Below, in pieces: positions 23,771-32,469 of a DNA stretch of 64,000 nt. Location of the stretch: positions 992,001 through 1,056,000 of the forward strand of contig CAWAZY010000003.1 in assembly GCA_963786675.1 (NCBI GenBank), read 5' to 3'. Origin of the DNA: JAGVSR01 sp963786675 (GTDB lineage Bacteria; Pseudomonadota; Alphaproteobacteria; Rhizobiales; Hyphomicrobiaceae). The notes beneath the pieces are model-generated. The model was not told the DNA's origin. It saw only the letters and a list, made by a program, of their open reading frames with translations, and did no database searches. The position numbers were made by a program, and so were the translations under genes. The stretch's first letter is position 1, and every line of letters starts with the position of its first letter.

Positions 23771-24831
23771 TTCGCTGCTGCTGCCTGCCGGACCAGCCAG
23801 AGATGCCGCACGGCGACGGCCAGCACGATGGCCGCGAAGCCCTGATGTGCGATCCCGAGCCCGATCGGCACCGCCCAGAGAAGCGTGATGATTCCGAGCA
23901 CCATTTGCCCCAGAAGTCCGGCGCCTAAAAGCATGGCGGACGTGCGCAGGCGTTCGTCGTCGGCGCGGCGCACGACGGCGATCGCATGCATGAGACCAAG
24001 AGCCACGACGATGTAGGCGACGACGCGATGATTGAACTGGGTCATCGTCGCGTTTTCGAAGAAATTCACGAACCAGGGCGTCATGCTCAAGATGTCGTCC
24101 GGCACCAGCATGCCGTTCATCAGGGGCCACGTGTTGTAGTGCAGGCCGGCCTTCAAACCCGCCACGAAGGCGCCGAGCGCCACCTGCAGGAAAACCAGCG
24201 CCACGACAATCCCCGCCGTTATGACGTTCGATCGCGTCGCCGTCTTGAGATGGATTGCGGTGCGCTCCGGCGACAGGTCCATCGCCAGCCAGACGAGACA
24301 GCCCAGAATGAGGAACGCGACGGAGAGATGCAAAGCGAGCCGGTATTGGCTGACGTCGACGCGGTCTGCGAGCCCCGACGACACCATGTACCAGCCGATC
24401 GCCCCCTGCAGACCACCGAGCGCCAGCACACCGAAATATTTCCAGCCGTTGCCGGGGCGGATCATGCCGCGAAGGGCAAACACAAGTAGCGGCAGCGCGA
24501 ACACCAGACCGATGATGCGACCCAGAAAGCGGTGTCCCCACTCCCACCAGTAGATGAATTTGAATTCGTCAAGGGACATGCCCTTGTTGACGAGTTGGTA
24601 CTCGGGGATCTGTTTGTACTTCTCGAAGGCTTCCAGCCAGTGCGACTGGTCGAGAGGCGGGATCGCGCCCAGCAAGGGCTGCCATTCGGTAATCGAGAGG
24701 CCGGAATCGGTGAGACGCGTGGCCCCGCCTACGATAATCATGCCGACGACCAGCACGGCCGTCGCAGCCAGCCAAAATTGAACAATCTGATCGTCGCTGG
24801 CGGTTGGACGGGAAAGAGCTGTGGCACCCAC
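23767..24831 (-). CDS. ctaA: Heme A synthase (COX15/CtaA family)
   Basis: Converts heme O to heme A for cytochrome c oxidase, in the cytoplasmic membrane. 354 residues, eight membrane helices in two similar halves. The heme-ligand histidines are visible in WWEWGHRFLGR, YRLALHLSVAF, TQFNHRVVAY and GIAHQGFAAI; GGATRLTDSGLSITEWQPL is the conserved first periplasmic loop. This is the type without the Cys pair of Bacillus CtaA. It starts with GTG at 24831, with GAGGTG 9 nt upstream. Overlaps argC tail-to-tail. Confidence 0.96.
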   Translation of the reverse strand: MGATALSRPTASDDQIVQFWLAATAVLVVGMIIVGGATRLTDSGLSITEWQPLLGAIPPLDQSHWLEAFEKYKQIPEYQLVNKGMSLDEFKFIYWWEWGHRFLGRIIGLVFALPLLVFALRGMIRPGNGWKYFGVLALGGLQGAIGWYMVSSGLADRVDVSQYRLALHLSVAFLILGCLVWLAMDLSPERTAIHLKTATRSNVITAGIVVALVFLQVALGAFVAGLKAGLHYNTWPLMNGMLVPDDILSMTPWFVNFFENATMTQFNHRVVAYIVVALGLMHAIAVVRRADDERLRTSAMLLGAGLLGQMVLGIITLLWAVPIGLGIAHQGFAAIVLAVAVRHLWLVRQAAAAN

Positions 24832-24966
24832 GGACGATCACCTCGGCTTGACTTGTCGCGGCCATCTGATAGCCGCTTGGGCGCTCACTCTGCAATGGTC
24901 CATGACGGCGCGCCTCCGGCACGGAGCGGCCATTTACCGGACCCGTGCCACAGAAGGACCCTCGCC

Positions 24967-25167
24967 ATGCATCCGCGCCAGCGCAAGCTCGCAGGCACAA
25001 TCATTCTGCTGGTGTTTATTACCGTGTACGCGCTTCTGGCCATGGTCGCGGCCATGATCCTGCAGGTCAACGCGAGCAAGACGGTCGAGTTGATTTACTA
25101 CGTCGTTGCAGGGCTCGCGTGGGTACCCCCCGCGGCTCTGATCATCTCGTGGATGCAGAAACCGTAA
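24967..25167 (+). CDS. DUF2842 family small membrane protein
   Basis: 66 residues with two membrane helices (about 11-33 and 42-60). The pattern RKLAGTIILLVFITVYALLA ... YYVVAGLAWVPPAALIISWM is that of DUF2842, a family largely restricted to Alphaproteobacteria and often next to ctaA, as here (divergent). A role in cytochrome oxidase biogenesis is suggested only by that context. ATG 24967 with GAAGGACC upstream; longer frames upstream lie in the ctaA promoter region. Confidence 0.88.
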   Translation: MHPRQRKLAGTIILLVFITVYALLAMVAAMILQVNASKTVELIYYVVAGLAWVPPAALIISWMQKP

Positions 25168-25173
25168 CTGTAG

Positions 25174-26241
25174 TCACGCGGCGGCGTGAGAGCCCGTGAG
25201 ACGCTTCACCGCGCTCCGCAGCGCGAACGGCGCGCCCGACAGCAACACCTTCACGAAACGCGTATCCTGATAGTCGCCGTTCAACGACACACGCGGCAGC
25301 GACATCAGGTCGGCACGGTGATGGGATTGCACCAGCCCCTTGCGCGTGGTCACGCCGGTCAGCATGCCGGTCTCCCGGACCAGATCGAAATCGCGCGCGC
25401 CGGCACTGGCGGGATCGCCATAGGGGTAGCTGAAGTGCCGGCACGTCTTGCCGAGCCCGGCTTCCAGCCGTGCGATGCTTTGTGTGATTTCGCGGCGGGC
25501 TTCGTCATCGGAGAGCTTGGCGAGCGCAAAGTGCCCGCACGTATGCGCGCCAAACGAGACCAGCGGGTCTTTCGACAACGCGCGTAATTCATCCCAGGTC
25601 ATCAAGATCCGGTCGGCCAGAGCCCGTCCATCGACATCGTGCCGGATCGCCAGATCCGCGACGAGCGCACGTGCGGACCCTTCATCCATCCGGCGCAGCG
25701 CCCAATAAATCTCGTGGAACGCATGCTCCTTTTCAGCAACTGTACCCGTCTGAAACGACACCGGTCCGCTTCCGAGATCAACCACAATGGACGGTGCGGA
25801 GCGGATCACCTGCTCAAGGACCAGCCACCACAGATCCCCCTTGCCGTCAGGAAAATCGGTCGGCACGAAGATCGTGAACGGCAGATTGTGCCGGCGGAAG
25901 ACCGGCAGGGCTTGGTCGCGATTGTCGCGATAGCCGTCGTCGAATGTGAAGCAGCAGAAGGGCCGCTGGTTCGCCCCGTCATTTAGCCGGGAGGGAATGT
26001 CGTCCAACGTCACGACATCGAAGCCCCAGTCCTGCACCGCGTACAAAACGGCATCCAGGAACTCGGGCGTGATCTTCAAAATCCGGTTCGGCTCGAAATC
26101 TTCCACCGGGTCCGTGCTGACATGATGGAGGGTAAAGATGACGCCGCGGCCACCCGTTAACGGGGCCAGCATCTCATCGGCCCGCGAATAGTGCAAAAGC
26201 GAGAGGGCCGCTTTGAGCAGACGTGTCGATTTCCGGCTCAT
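25174..26241 (-). CDS. NodB-type polysaccharide deacetylase
   Basis: 355 residues. NodB homology domain in the middle: FTFDDGYRDN (catalytic Asp and metal Asp), FGAHTCGHFAL (metal His pair) and RHFSYPYGDP (third motif) are in canonical order. Between the first and second motifs is an insert of about 100 residues. No signal peptide, so it may act on lipid-linked precursors at the cytosolic face or be exported otherwise. ATG 26241 with TTGGAAG upstream; the frame runs open to 26559 across the neighbour's 3' end, but nothing there looks coding. Part of the exopolysaccharide locus, with the Wzc-like gene 145 bp upstream. Confidence 0.92.
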   Translation of the reverse strand: MSRKSTRLLKAALSLLHYSRADEMLAPLTGGRGVIFTLHHVSTDPVEDFEPNRILKITPEFLDAVLYAVQDWGFDVVTLDDIPSRLNDGANQRPFCCFTFDDGYRDNRDQALPVFRRHNLPFTIFVPTDFPDGKGDLWWLVLEQVIRSAPSIVVDLGSGPVSFQTGTVAEKEHAFHEIYWALRRMDEGSARALVADLAIRHDVDGRALADRILMTWDELRALSKDPLVSFGAHTCGHFALAKLSDDEARREITQSIARLEAGLGKTCRHFSYPYGDPASAGARDFDLVRETGMLTGVTTRKGLVQSHHRADLMSLPRVSLNGDYQDTRFVKVLLSGAPFALRSAVKRLTGSHAAA

Positions 26242-26386
26242 GCTGCTTCCAACCAAATAGGAATTTGGCGCCGAGCGCCCGTATCCCCCTTCAGATGCAA
26301 GCCGCGTGCTAGACGGCAGCCACTTACCAAATTCAGCACCACAAACCCGGCGATCGTCGTTAACGCCGGTGCCCCGCGCCGATGCG

Positions 26387-28642
26387 TCAGGGCAGTTGGG
26401 CCAGCTCCTCCGCGCCCCGGTCCTGGCGAACCACACGTTGCATGGGCGCCTGGGTCTGCTGGCGGTCGTAGCGCACCAAGTCGATATCAGCCACTTCGAA
26501 GCCGAGATAGGTCCCCGGCGGGTCCTTGAGAACGGACGACCGGCGCGTGGGATCGGCAATCAGCACACCGCAGTCGACGCGGCCCTCGATGACTTCGAAC
26601 AGACTGCGCGCCGCTTCGTGCCGGCCAGCTATCACGATCTCGTCGTAGGCTTCATCGAGCGCATCGAGCACAAGGTTAAGGCGATCGGGGTCTAGCGTTG
26701 AATCCAATCCCGCATCGAAGCGCCCCGACGCGATGAAGTGCGCCTCGCTCGCGGGGAGCCTTTTGACGACCTCTTCGAAAGTTGCGGTCCCGGCCAGCAA
26801 ATCTGCAATTCCCGCGGACGATCCCAAACCGGCTGCCTCGGCGATACCTTCGCCTTCCGGGGCCCAATCGATGAGAATGACACTGTGCCCGAGTTCGGTC
26901 AGCGCCTTGGCCAGTTCCGTGGCATGGCTCGCGACACCCAGATGTTCCGTCTCGCCCGCCACAAGGGTCCGATACCCACCGCCATTGGCGCGGCCCGAAA
27001 TCCGCCGGGCGAGAACACCCATTGACGACACACCGGTCACGGCACTCAAGGCACCCGGCCCAACGTCAGCAGGTGCCTCGGCAGCGGGGGCCGCCTGAGG
27101 CAGGGGTGCAACGGGCGGTGTCATGGGTGGCGCAGGTGCGGCCGGCATCGCGCCGGCAGCAAGCGCCGGTTCGACGCGGCGCTCTGCCTCGCCGGATGGC
27201 CGGCGCCGATCGGTGCCTACCGGCGTCCTGGAGGCGGGAGCCGGGCGGGCGCCTGTCAACAGGGCGCGCGTGACCGTGATCGCGAGACCAAAGAGGAACG
27301 TGGCGAAGGCCGCCAAGGCCGCGAACGGACCCTTGCGCGGGAAAATCGGCACACTCTCCGGTCTGGCCCGGCTGACGATCTGGGCCTCGATGGGGACGAC
27401 GCGGCTGTCGGCCTTGGCGCGGTTCGCCTCGAATTGCGCCTGCAGCCGGTCAAGTTCGGCCCGCTTGGAGCGCGCCTCGTTTTCGAGTTGGCGCAGCTTC
27501 ACTTCATCGGGTCCGGTATCGACGACACGCGTCTTGATTGCGCTCAGGTCCTTGTTCACTGCTTCGACCCGCAGCGCGGCGGCACTGGCTTCCTTGGCCA
27601 GGCTGTCGACGACCTTTTCGACCTCGGCGGCAATCTGCTTTTTCAGGCCCGCCAGATCGGCATTGAGCTGGCGCATGCGCGGATGACCCGGCATCAACGT
27701 CGCGGAGAGTTCCGAAATTTGACGCTCCAACCGGACCCGCTGCTGCACGATGTTCTGGATCAGCGGCGCCCGCTGCACTTCGGGAATGGCCTCACCGCTG
27801 CCCGATTTCATCATCTCGCGGGCGGAGCGCGTACGCGCATCGGCTTCGCTCTTGGCAGACTGTGCCCGGGACAATTCAGCGGTCAACTCCTGAAGCTGCT
27901 GCTCGTTGAGACCTGTTGCCTGCTGACCGCCCTTGAAGATGTTGGCCTGAGCGCGAAACGTTTCCGTTGCGGCATCAGCGGCCAGGACTTCCTCGCGCAG
28001 CTTTTCAATTTTCGGAGCCAGGGCCTTCTGGACTTCATCGGTTTCGAAGACCGACTGCTCGGCCAAAGACCGGCGATAGGCTTCCGCCAGGGCATTCGGG
28101 ACGGCGGCCGCCAGATCTGGATCCATCGACGTGAAGCGAATGGCGATGGCCCGGCTTTCCTTCGGTGTATAAACTTCCAAACGCTCGTAGAAGCGGTTCA
28201 GGACGCGATCCTGCGTGCTTTCACCTGGGCGTGGCGCTCCGATTCCGGCGAGGCGCAACAGGCGGCTCATCATATCGGGGCTGCCCAGCGCCGGGTTGAA
28301 TTCCACCCGATCAGCAAGCTTCAATTCCTTGGCGATCGCCGCTCCCAGTTCGGGCGACAGCAGTGCGCGGACATGCGTGTTGATCGCTTCCTTGTCCATC
28401 CGCACAGTCACCGCCTCCGCGCCGCTGCCGCCATCCTTGCGGGGGGACGAGAACGGATCGGTCACGCCGCGCGCCGAGACGATCAGTTCGGCCGCGGACT
28501 GATAGCGGGGCGCAACCAAGGTCAGCGCCAGAAAGGTTAGGGCCCCCATGAGCGCGGAGAGCAGCAGGAGCTTCGGCAACCGGCGGCGGATTGTGCCGAA
28601 GACATCGCTCATATCGATGTTGTCAGGGGAAGCGTGCGACAT
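26387..28642 (-). CDS. Wzc-like polysaccharide co-polymerase with degenerate kinase domain
   Basis: 751 residues. Wzz domain with membrane helices at about 23-44 and 438-462, and between them a periplasmic part with long coiled coils (about 200-275, 295-410) and the PGHPRMRQL motif. Then a Pro/Ala-rich linker (463-530) and a C-terminal Rossmann-like domain (about 555-690). That domain occupies the place of the BY-kinase, but the Walker A is replaced by AGETEHLGVAS (no GKS/T), the Walker A' by ILIDWAPEG, and the Walker B aspartate by EIVIAG; there is no C-terminal tyrosine cluster. It should control chain length and export with Wza (divergent neighbour) without ATP-dependent tyrosine phosphorylation. 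ATG 28642. Confidence 0.9.
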   Translation of the reverse strand: MSHASPDNIDMSDVFGTIRRRLPKLLLLSALMGALTFLALTLVAPRYQSAAELIVSARGVTDPFSSPRKDGGSGAEAVTVRMDKEAINTHVRALLSPELGAAIAKELKLADRVEFNPALGSPDMMSRLLRLAGIGAPRPGESTQDRVLNRFYERLEVYTPKESRAIAIRFTSMDPDLAAAVPNALAEAYRRSLAEQSVFETDEVQKALAPKIEKLREEVLAADAATETFRAQANIFKGGQQATGLNEQQLQELTAELSRAQSAKSEADARTRSAREMMKSGSGEAIPEVQRAPLIQNIVQQRVRLERQISELSATLMPGHPRMRQLNADLAGLKKQIAAEVEKVVDSLAKEASAAALRVEAVNKDLSAIKTRVVDTGPDEVKLRQLENEARSKRAELDRLQAQFEANRAKADSRVVPIEAQIVSRARPESVPIFPRKGPFAALAAFATFLFGLAITVTRALLTGARPAPASRTPVGTDRRRPSGEAERRVEPALAAGAMPAAPAPPMTPPVAPLPQAAPAAEAPADVGPGALSAVTGVSSMGVLARRISGRANGGGYRTLVAGETEHLGVASHATELAKALTELGHSVILIDWAPEGEGIAEAAGLGSSAGIADLLAGTATFEEVVKRLPASEAHFIASGRFDAGLDSTLDPDRLNLVLDALDEAYDEIVIAGRHEAARSLFEVIEGRVDCGVLIADPTRRSSVLKDPPGTYLGFEVADIDLVRYDRQQTQAPMQRVVRQDRGAEELAQLP

Positions 28643-28787
28643 GACGATGGGATACCCGTTCCGGCTCGATCGGCGGTTGTGCAGATGATTCGGATTAGAA
28701 CGGGTTGGCGGTAAGCATTTCCTTAACCGTGCCAGAAAAAGACACGTGGTCAGCGTTTGTTAACTTTGGCTGGGTAAACGTGGTGGC

Positions 28788-29495
28788 ATGCGTAATGCGC
28801 CAACGGATGCAATCCTGATGTCCTTATCTGTCCGTCACTCCCCAGTTGGGCTCATCGTCAGCCTCGTCATCTCCCTGCTTGCCGGCTGTGCGGAGGGTCC
28901 AGATGCGGGGTTGCCGGACTTTGCCCTCGCCGGTCCGCAGCCTGTCGTGGAGGTGGCTGAAACCGTCAGCTATGGCGAGCCCCACGTACTGCCCGCCGGC
29001 TTCAGCGGTGGCCCCCAGGCCGTGGCGGACACGGACGGCCCCTACCTTCTCGATACCGGTGACCGGCTGCGCGTCTTCGTTTACGGCCAGCCCAATCTTT
29101 CGCGCGGCTACACCGTCGACCACGACGGCTTCATCACCGTCCCACTGATCGGGTCCGTCAAGGCACGCGGGATGACCACCCGGCGCCTTGAGAGCGTCAT
29201 CGCCGACCGCCTGGCGGCCGATTACGTGCGCGATCCTCAGGTCAACGTCGACATCCAGCAAAACCGGCCATTTTTCATCCATGGCGAGGTCAGAACGGCC
29301 GGCCAGTTCCCCTACGTCTCTGGCATGACCGTGGAAACCGCCGTTGCCATCGCCGGCGGCCTGTCCGATCGCGGCAGCGACCGCATCTTCCGCATCACCC
29401 GCCGCACCAACGGCTTCGTCGAGCAGATCGATGCGCCGGGCGATTACGTCGTTAAGCCGGGCGACACGGTTTACGTGTACGAACGGTTCTTCTGA
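28788..29495 (+). CDS. Wza-like polysaccharide export lipoprotein
   Basis: 235 residues. Lipobox LLAGC after a hydrophobic signal (about 20-34) predicts an outer-membrane lipoprotein. Poly_export domain YLLDTGDRLRVFVYGQPNLS, DHDGFITVPLIGSVKARGMT and IADRLAADYVRDPQVNVDI (about 85-165), then a SLBB domain FFIHGEVRTAGQFPYVSGMT (about 162-235). Length is shorter than E. coli Wza (no C-terminal barrel helix region), as in many Rhizobiales homologues. Divergent from the Wzc-like partner. Starts possible at 28788 or 28818. Confidence 0.92.
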   Translation: MRNAPTDAILMSLSVRHSPVGLIVSLVISLLAGCAEGPDAGLPDFALAGPQPVVEVAETVSYGEPHVLPAGFSGGPQAVADTDGPYLLDTGDRLRVFVYGQPNLSRGYTVDHDGFITVPLIGSVKARGMTTRRLESVIADRLAADYVRDPQVNVDIQQNRPFFIHGEVRTAGQFPYVSGMTVETAVAIAGGLSDRGSDRIFRITRRTNGFVEQIDAPGDYVVKPGDTVYVYERFF

Positions 29496-29553
29496 GGCGT
29501 GGCGGCCTGACGGACTTGCCCCACGCGATCCGCGCGAGCCGGGACGCTACCCC

Positions 29554-30687
29554 TTGAATACCCCCTACCGTATCCTGCATTGCATGCGCGCACCCGTCGG
29601 GGGGCTGTTCCGGCATGTCTTGGACCTTGCCGGTGAGCAAGCCGCGCGCGGGCATGCCGTCGGCATCGTCGCGGACGCCGCCACGGGCGACAAACTGACC
29701 GCCGACCGGTTCAGTGCCATCACGCCCCACCTCAAGCTCGGCCTCGCCCTGATCCCCATGAGCCGCAAACCCGGCATTGGCGACATCGCCGCGGCCCAGT
29801 CCGTGGCGGCGCACGCACGCAGCCTCGATCTCGATATCCTGCATGGGCATGGCGCCAAGGGCGGCGCTTACGCGCGTTTGGCCGGACGGGTCTTGCGCAA
29901 GCCCGGTGGGGGGCGCGTATCCACCTTCTACACGCCGCACGGGGGCACCCTCAATTTCGCGCCGGCTTCGCTGGAGGGCCGCTTTTATCACGCTCTCGAA
30001 CGTGGCCTCGCAAGCCTGACGACCGGCCTCATTTTCGAGAGCGACTTTGCCCGCCGGACGTTCGCTGACCGGATCGGCAAGCTCGCCATCCCCGAACGGG
30101 TCGTGCCCAACGGTCTGCAGCCAGCGGACTTCGAACCCGCCGTTCCGGCCCCGGACGCTGCCGATTTTGTTTTCGTCGGCGAACTGCGCGACCTCAAGGG
30201 CGTCGATGTACTGCTGCGCGCATTGCGCGCTCTGGATGACCTGGGCGAGATCCGCGCTGTGATTGTCGGCTCTGGCCCGCACGCCGCAGCATTCCACGCG
30301 CTGTGCTCGGAATTGAAGCTGGACGGCAGGGTCACATTCCCCGGCGCCATGCCGGCGCGCGCGGCGTTTCCTCTCGGGCGCACCCTCGTGGTCCCGTCCC
30401 TGAAGGAGAGCTTTCCCTACATCGTCCTGGAAGGGGCGGCGGCCCGTATGCCGGTCATCGCGACTGAGGTCGGCGGGATCCCAGAGATGGTCGAGGGCAC
30501 GGATACCGCGCTCGTGCCCCCGGGCGATACGACCGCACTCGCCGCCGCCATGCGCGCGGCTGTCCTGGATCGGGACAGTGCCCGGGAGCGTGCCGGGCGC
30601 TTTGCAGACGCCGTCGCGCGGCGCTTCACTGTGGCGCGCATGTGCGATGAGATCGTCGACTTTTATGGCTCGGCACGGGCCAGTTAA
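29554..30687 (+). CDS. GT4-family glycosyltransferase
   Basis: 377 residues from a TTG start. N-terminal YRILHCMRAPVGGLFRHVLD is the usual first strand and Gly loop of GT4 enzymes; C-terminal domain has FVGELRDLKGVDVLLRAL, VPSLKESFPYIVLEGAAARM (the E-x7-E donor site) and ATEVGGIPEMVEG. Starting at TTG 29554 keeps the first beta strand (LNTPYRILH); the next ATG at 29584 would remove it. The frame is open upstream to 29344 but overlaps the wza-like gene. It probably adds a sugar to the undecaprenyl-linked repeat unit; donor unknown. Confidence 0.88.
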   Translation: MNTPYRILHCMRAPVGGLFRHVLDLAGEQAARGHAVGIVADAATGDKLTADRFSAITPHLKLGLALIPMSRKPGIGDIAAAQSVAAHARSLDLDILHGHGAKGGAYARLAGRVLRKPGGGRVSTFYTPHGGTLNFAPASLEGRFYHALERGLASLTTGLIFESDFARRTFADRIGKLAIPERVVPNGLQPADFEPAVPAPDAADFVFVGELRDLKGVDVLLRALRALDDLGEIRAVIVGSGPHAAAFHALCSELKLDGRVTFPGAMPARAAFPLGRTLVVPSLKESFPYIVLEGAAARMPVIATEVGGIPEMVEGTDTALVPPGDTTALAAAMRAAVLDRDSARERAGRFADAVARRFTVARMCDEIVDFYGSARAS

Positions 30688-30785
30688 TCTCTTGTTGACT
30701 TTATTTCATCCGTTTTCAGATCAATTCTTTACCGCGCGCGCCAGTTGGCACGGCAGCTGCTTTGGTGGGTACGAAACGTCCCCCG

Positions 30786-32336
30786 ATGAGCAGAATGAGC
30801 TGCCCCGAAATGAACTACGTCTCGCAAGACTACCGCCAATCCGAAGCCTTCAAAGGTAGCCCCGCCACCATCGAACTTGTGACGGTGCCCCGCTTGGCCG
30901 ACACGTGGACTGAGGATACGGGCTCGCTCGTCTCCCAGCGCGTGCTGACGGGCGTGTTGCGCCTGGCCGATGCCGCGATCGCAATGGTTGTCGGGCTTGT
31001 GATTGCCTTTCTGTATGTCAGCCATCCGATTGTCACGCGGGATGCCGATTACGCCGTGCTGCTGACGGTGACGAGCGCTCTGACCATCGTCGTGTTTCAG
31101 ATTCTGGGCCTCTACGACGGGGCGCGCTACTCTTCGTTCATCAAGCAGTTGCCGCGGGTCCTGATCGGCTGGACGATCACTCTCGCCGTTCTCATCGAAG
31201 GCCTCGTATTCCTCAAAGCCGCGCAGGAATTCTCGCGCGTGTTCCTGGCACTCTGGTGGATTGTCGGCGGCATCGCCTTGCTCGCCGGCCGCGCCGTGCT
31301 GTCCCATCTGGTGCGGGCCTGGGCCAAGCAGGGCCGCCTTTATCGCCGCGCCGTGATTTACGGAGCGGGCGCCGTGTCCGAGGACCTGATCGCGCAGCTT
31401 GAAAAAGACGCCGGTGTCGACATCCGCATCTCCGGGATCTTCGATGATCGCGACGAGGAAAGCCGCGCGCCGCGCCAGATTGCCGGCTATCCCCGCCTGG
31501 GCGGCCTTGACGAGTTGCTGTCCCTGGGCCGCGACAGCCGGATCGACCTGGTCATCGTGGCCCTGCCCGTCTCGGCCGAACAGCGGCTGTCGGAAATCGT
31601 CAAGCATCTGTCCGTGCTGCCGGTGGACATCAAGCTTCCCGCCCGCGCGACCAAGATCCGCTTCTCGCCCAAGACCTACAGTCACGTCGGCTCGGTCGCC
31701 ATGTTCGATCTCTACGACAAGCCGATCACCGACTGGGGCACCGTCTCCAAGTGGCTGTTCGACAAGGTCATCGCCGCGCTGGCCCTTGTCCTGCTGGCGC
31801 CTGTCATGATGGCTGTCGCAGCCGCCATCCGCCTCGACAGCCGTGGACCGGTCCTGTTCCGTCAGAAGCGGTACGGCTTCAACAACGAGCTGATCGAAGT
31901 CTACAAGTTCCGCTCGATGTACACCGACCGGTGCGACGCGGCCGCAGCCAAGCTCGTAACGAAGAACGATCCGCGCGTCACCCGCGTCGGCCGCTTCATC
32001 CGCAAGACGAGCCTCGATGAGCTGCCGCAGCTGATCAATGTTCTAAGGGGCCAGCTTTCCCTTGTCGGTCCGCGTCCCCACGCCGTTTCGGCCAAGGCCG
32101 CAAACCGGTTGTACGACGAAGTGGTCGATGGATATTTCGCCCGCCACAAGGTCAAGCCCGGCATCACCGGCTGGGCACAGATTAACGGCTGGCGCGGCGA
32201 AACGGATACGGCCGAGAAGATCCAAAAACGCGTCGAGCACGATCTTTACTATATCGAGAACTGGTCGGTGCTGTTCGATCTTTACATTCTCCTCAAGACA
32301 CCGCTGTCGCTCTTGAAGACCGAAAACGCCTATTGA
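30786..32336 (+). CDS. Undecaprenyl-phosphate sugar phosphotransferase (WcaJ/ExoY superfamily)
   Basis: 516 residues. Four or five N-terminal membrane helices (to about 140), a CoA-binding-like/Rossmann middle domain (VIYGAGAVSEDLIAQLEKD) and the C-terminal bacterial sugar transferase domain with KWLFDKVIAALALVLLAPVM, FRQKRYGFNNELIEVYKFRS, TRVGRFIRKTSLDELPQLIN, LVGPRPHA and KPGITGWAQINGWRG. It starts repeat-unit synthesis by moving a hexose-1-phosphate onto undecaprenyl phosphate; full-length WcaJ-like layout suggests glucose-1-P. Start chosen at 30786; 30762 (TTG), 30795 and 30810 are alternatives without a clear Shine-Dalgarno. Followed by a strong terminator. Confidence 0.95.
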   Translation: MSRMSCPEMNYVSQDYRQSEAFKGSPATIELVTVPRLADTWTEDTGSLVSQRVLTGVLRLADAAIAMVVGLVIAFLYVSHPIVTRDADYAVLLTVTSALTIVVFQILGLYDGARYSSFIKQLPRVLIGWTITLAVLIEGLVFLKAAQEFSRVFLALWWIVGGIALLAGRAVLSHLVRAWAKQGRLYRRAVIYGAGAVSEDLIAQLEKDAGVDIRISGIFDDRDEESRAPRQIAGYPRLGGLDELLSLGRDSRIDLVIVALPVSAEQRLSEIVKHLSVLPVDIKLPARATKIRFSPKTYSHVGSVAMFDLYDKPITDWGTVSKWLFDKVIAALALVLLAPVMMAVAAAIRLDSRGPVLFRQKRYGFNNELIEVYKFRSMYTDRCDAAAAKLVTKNDPRVTRVGRFIRKTSLDELPQLINVLRGQLSLVGPRPHAVSAKAANRLYDEVVDGYFARHKVKPGITGWAQINGWRGETDTAEKIQKRVEHDLYYIENWSVLFDLYILLKTPLSLLKTENAY

Positions 32337-32354
32337 GATGCTCGCCAGGACACG

Positions 32355-32383
32355 AAAGGCGCCGCAGGACTGCGGCGCCTTTT
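32355..32383 (+). terminator. Rho-independent terminator after the sugar phosphotransferase gene
   Basis: AGGCGCCGCA (32357-32366), loop GGAC, TGCGGCGCCT (32371-32380) then TTTTCGTTT. Perfect 10-bp stem extended by A-U pairs and followed by a U-run; the polymerase gene downstream would need its own promoter or read-through. Confidence 0.9.
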
Positions 32384-32469
32384 TCGTTTCAACACGGCGC
32401 TGACCAGACCGGCCCGCTCCTTGCAATTCATCACGGCAAGCGGACTTACGCCTTCGTCGGAGCTCTCAG

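Noticed and set aside
23477..24547. 356-codon minus-strand frame over argC and ctaA
   Set aside because: Out of frame with CtaA and antisense to ArgC, Arg/His-rich translation without motifs.
26242..26559. Upstream extension of the polysaccharide deacetylase frame
   Set aside because: Low-complexity Arg/Pro translation overlapping the 3' end of the Wzc-like gene; ATG 26241 has a ribosome-binding site and a sensible N-terminus.
27434..28540. 368-codon plus-strand frame opposite the Wzc-like gene
   Set aside because: Antisense shadow caused by high GC; no recognisable motif, while the minus strand encodes a clear Wzz/Wzc protein.
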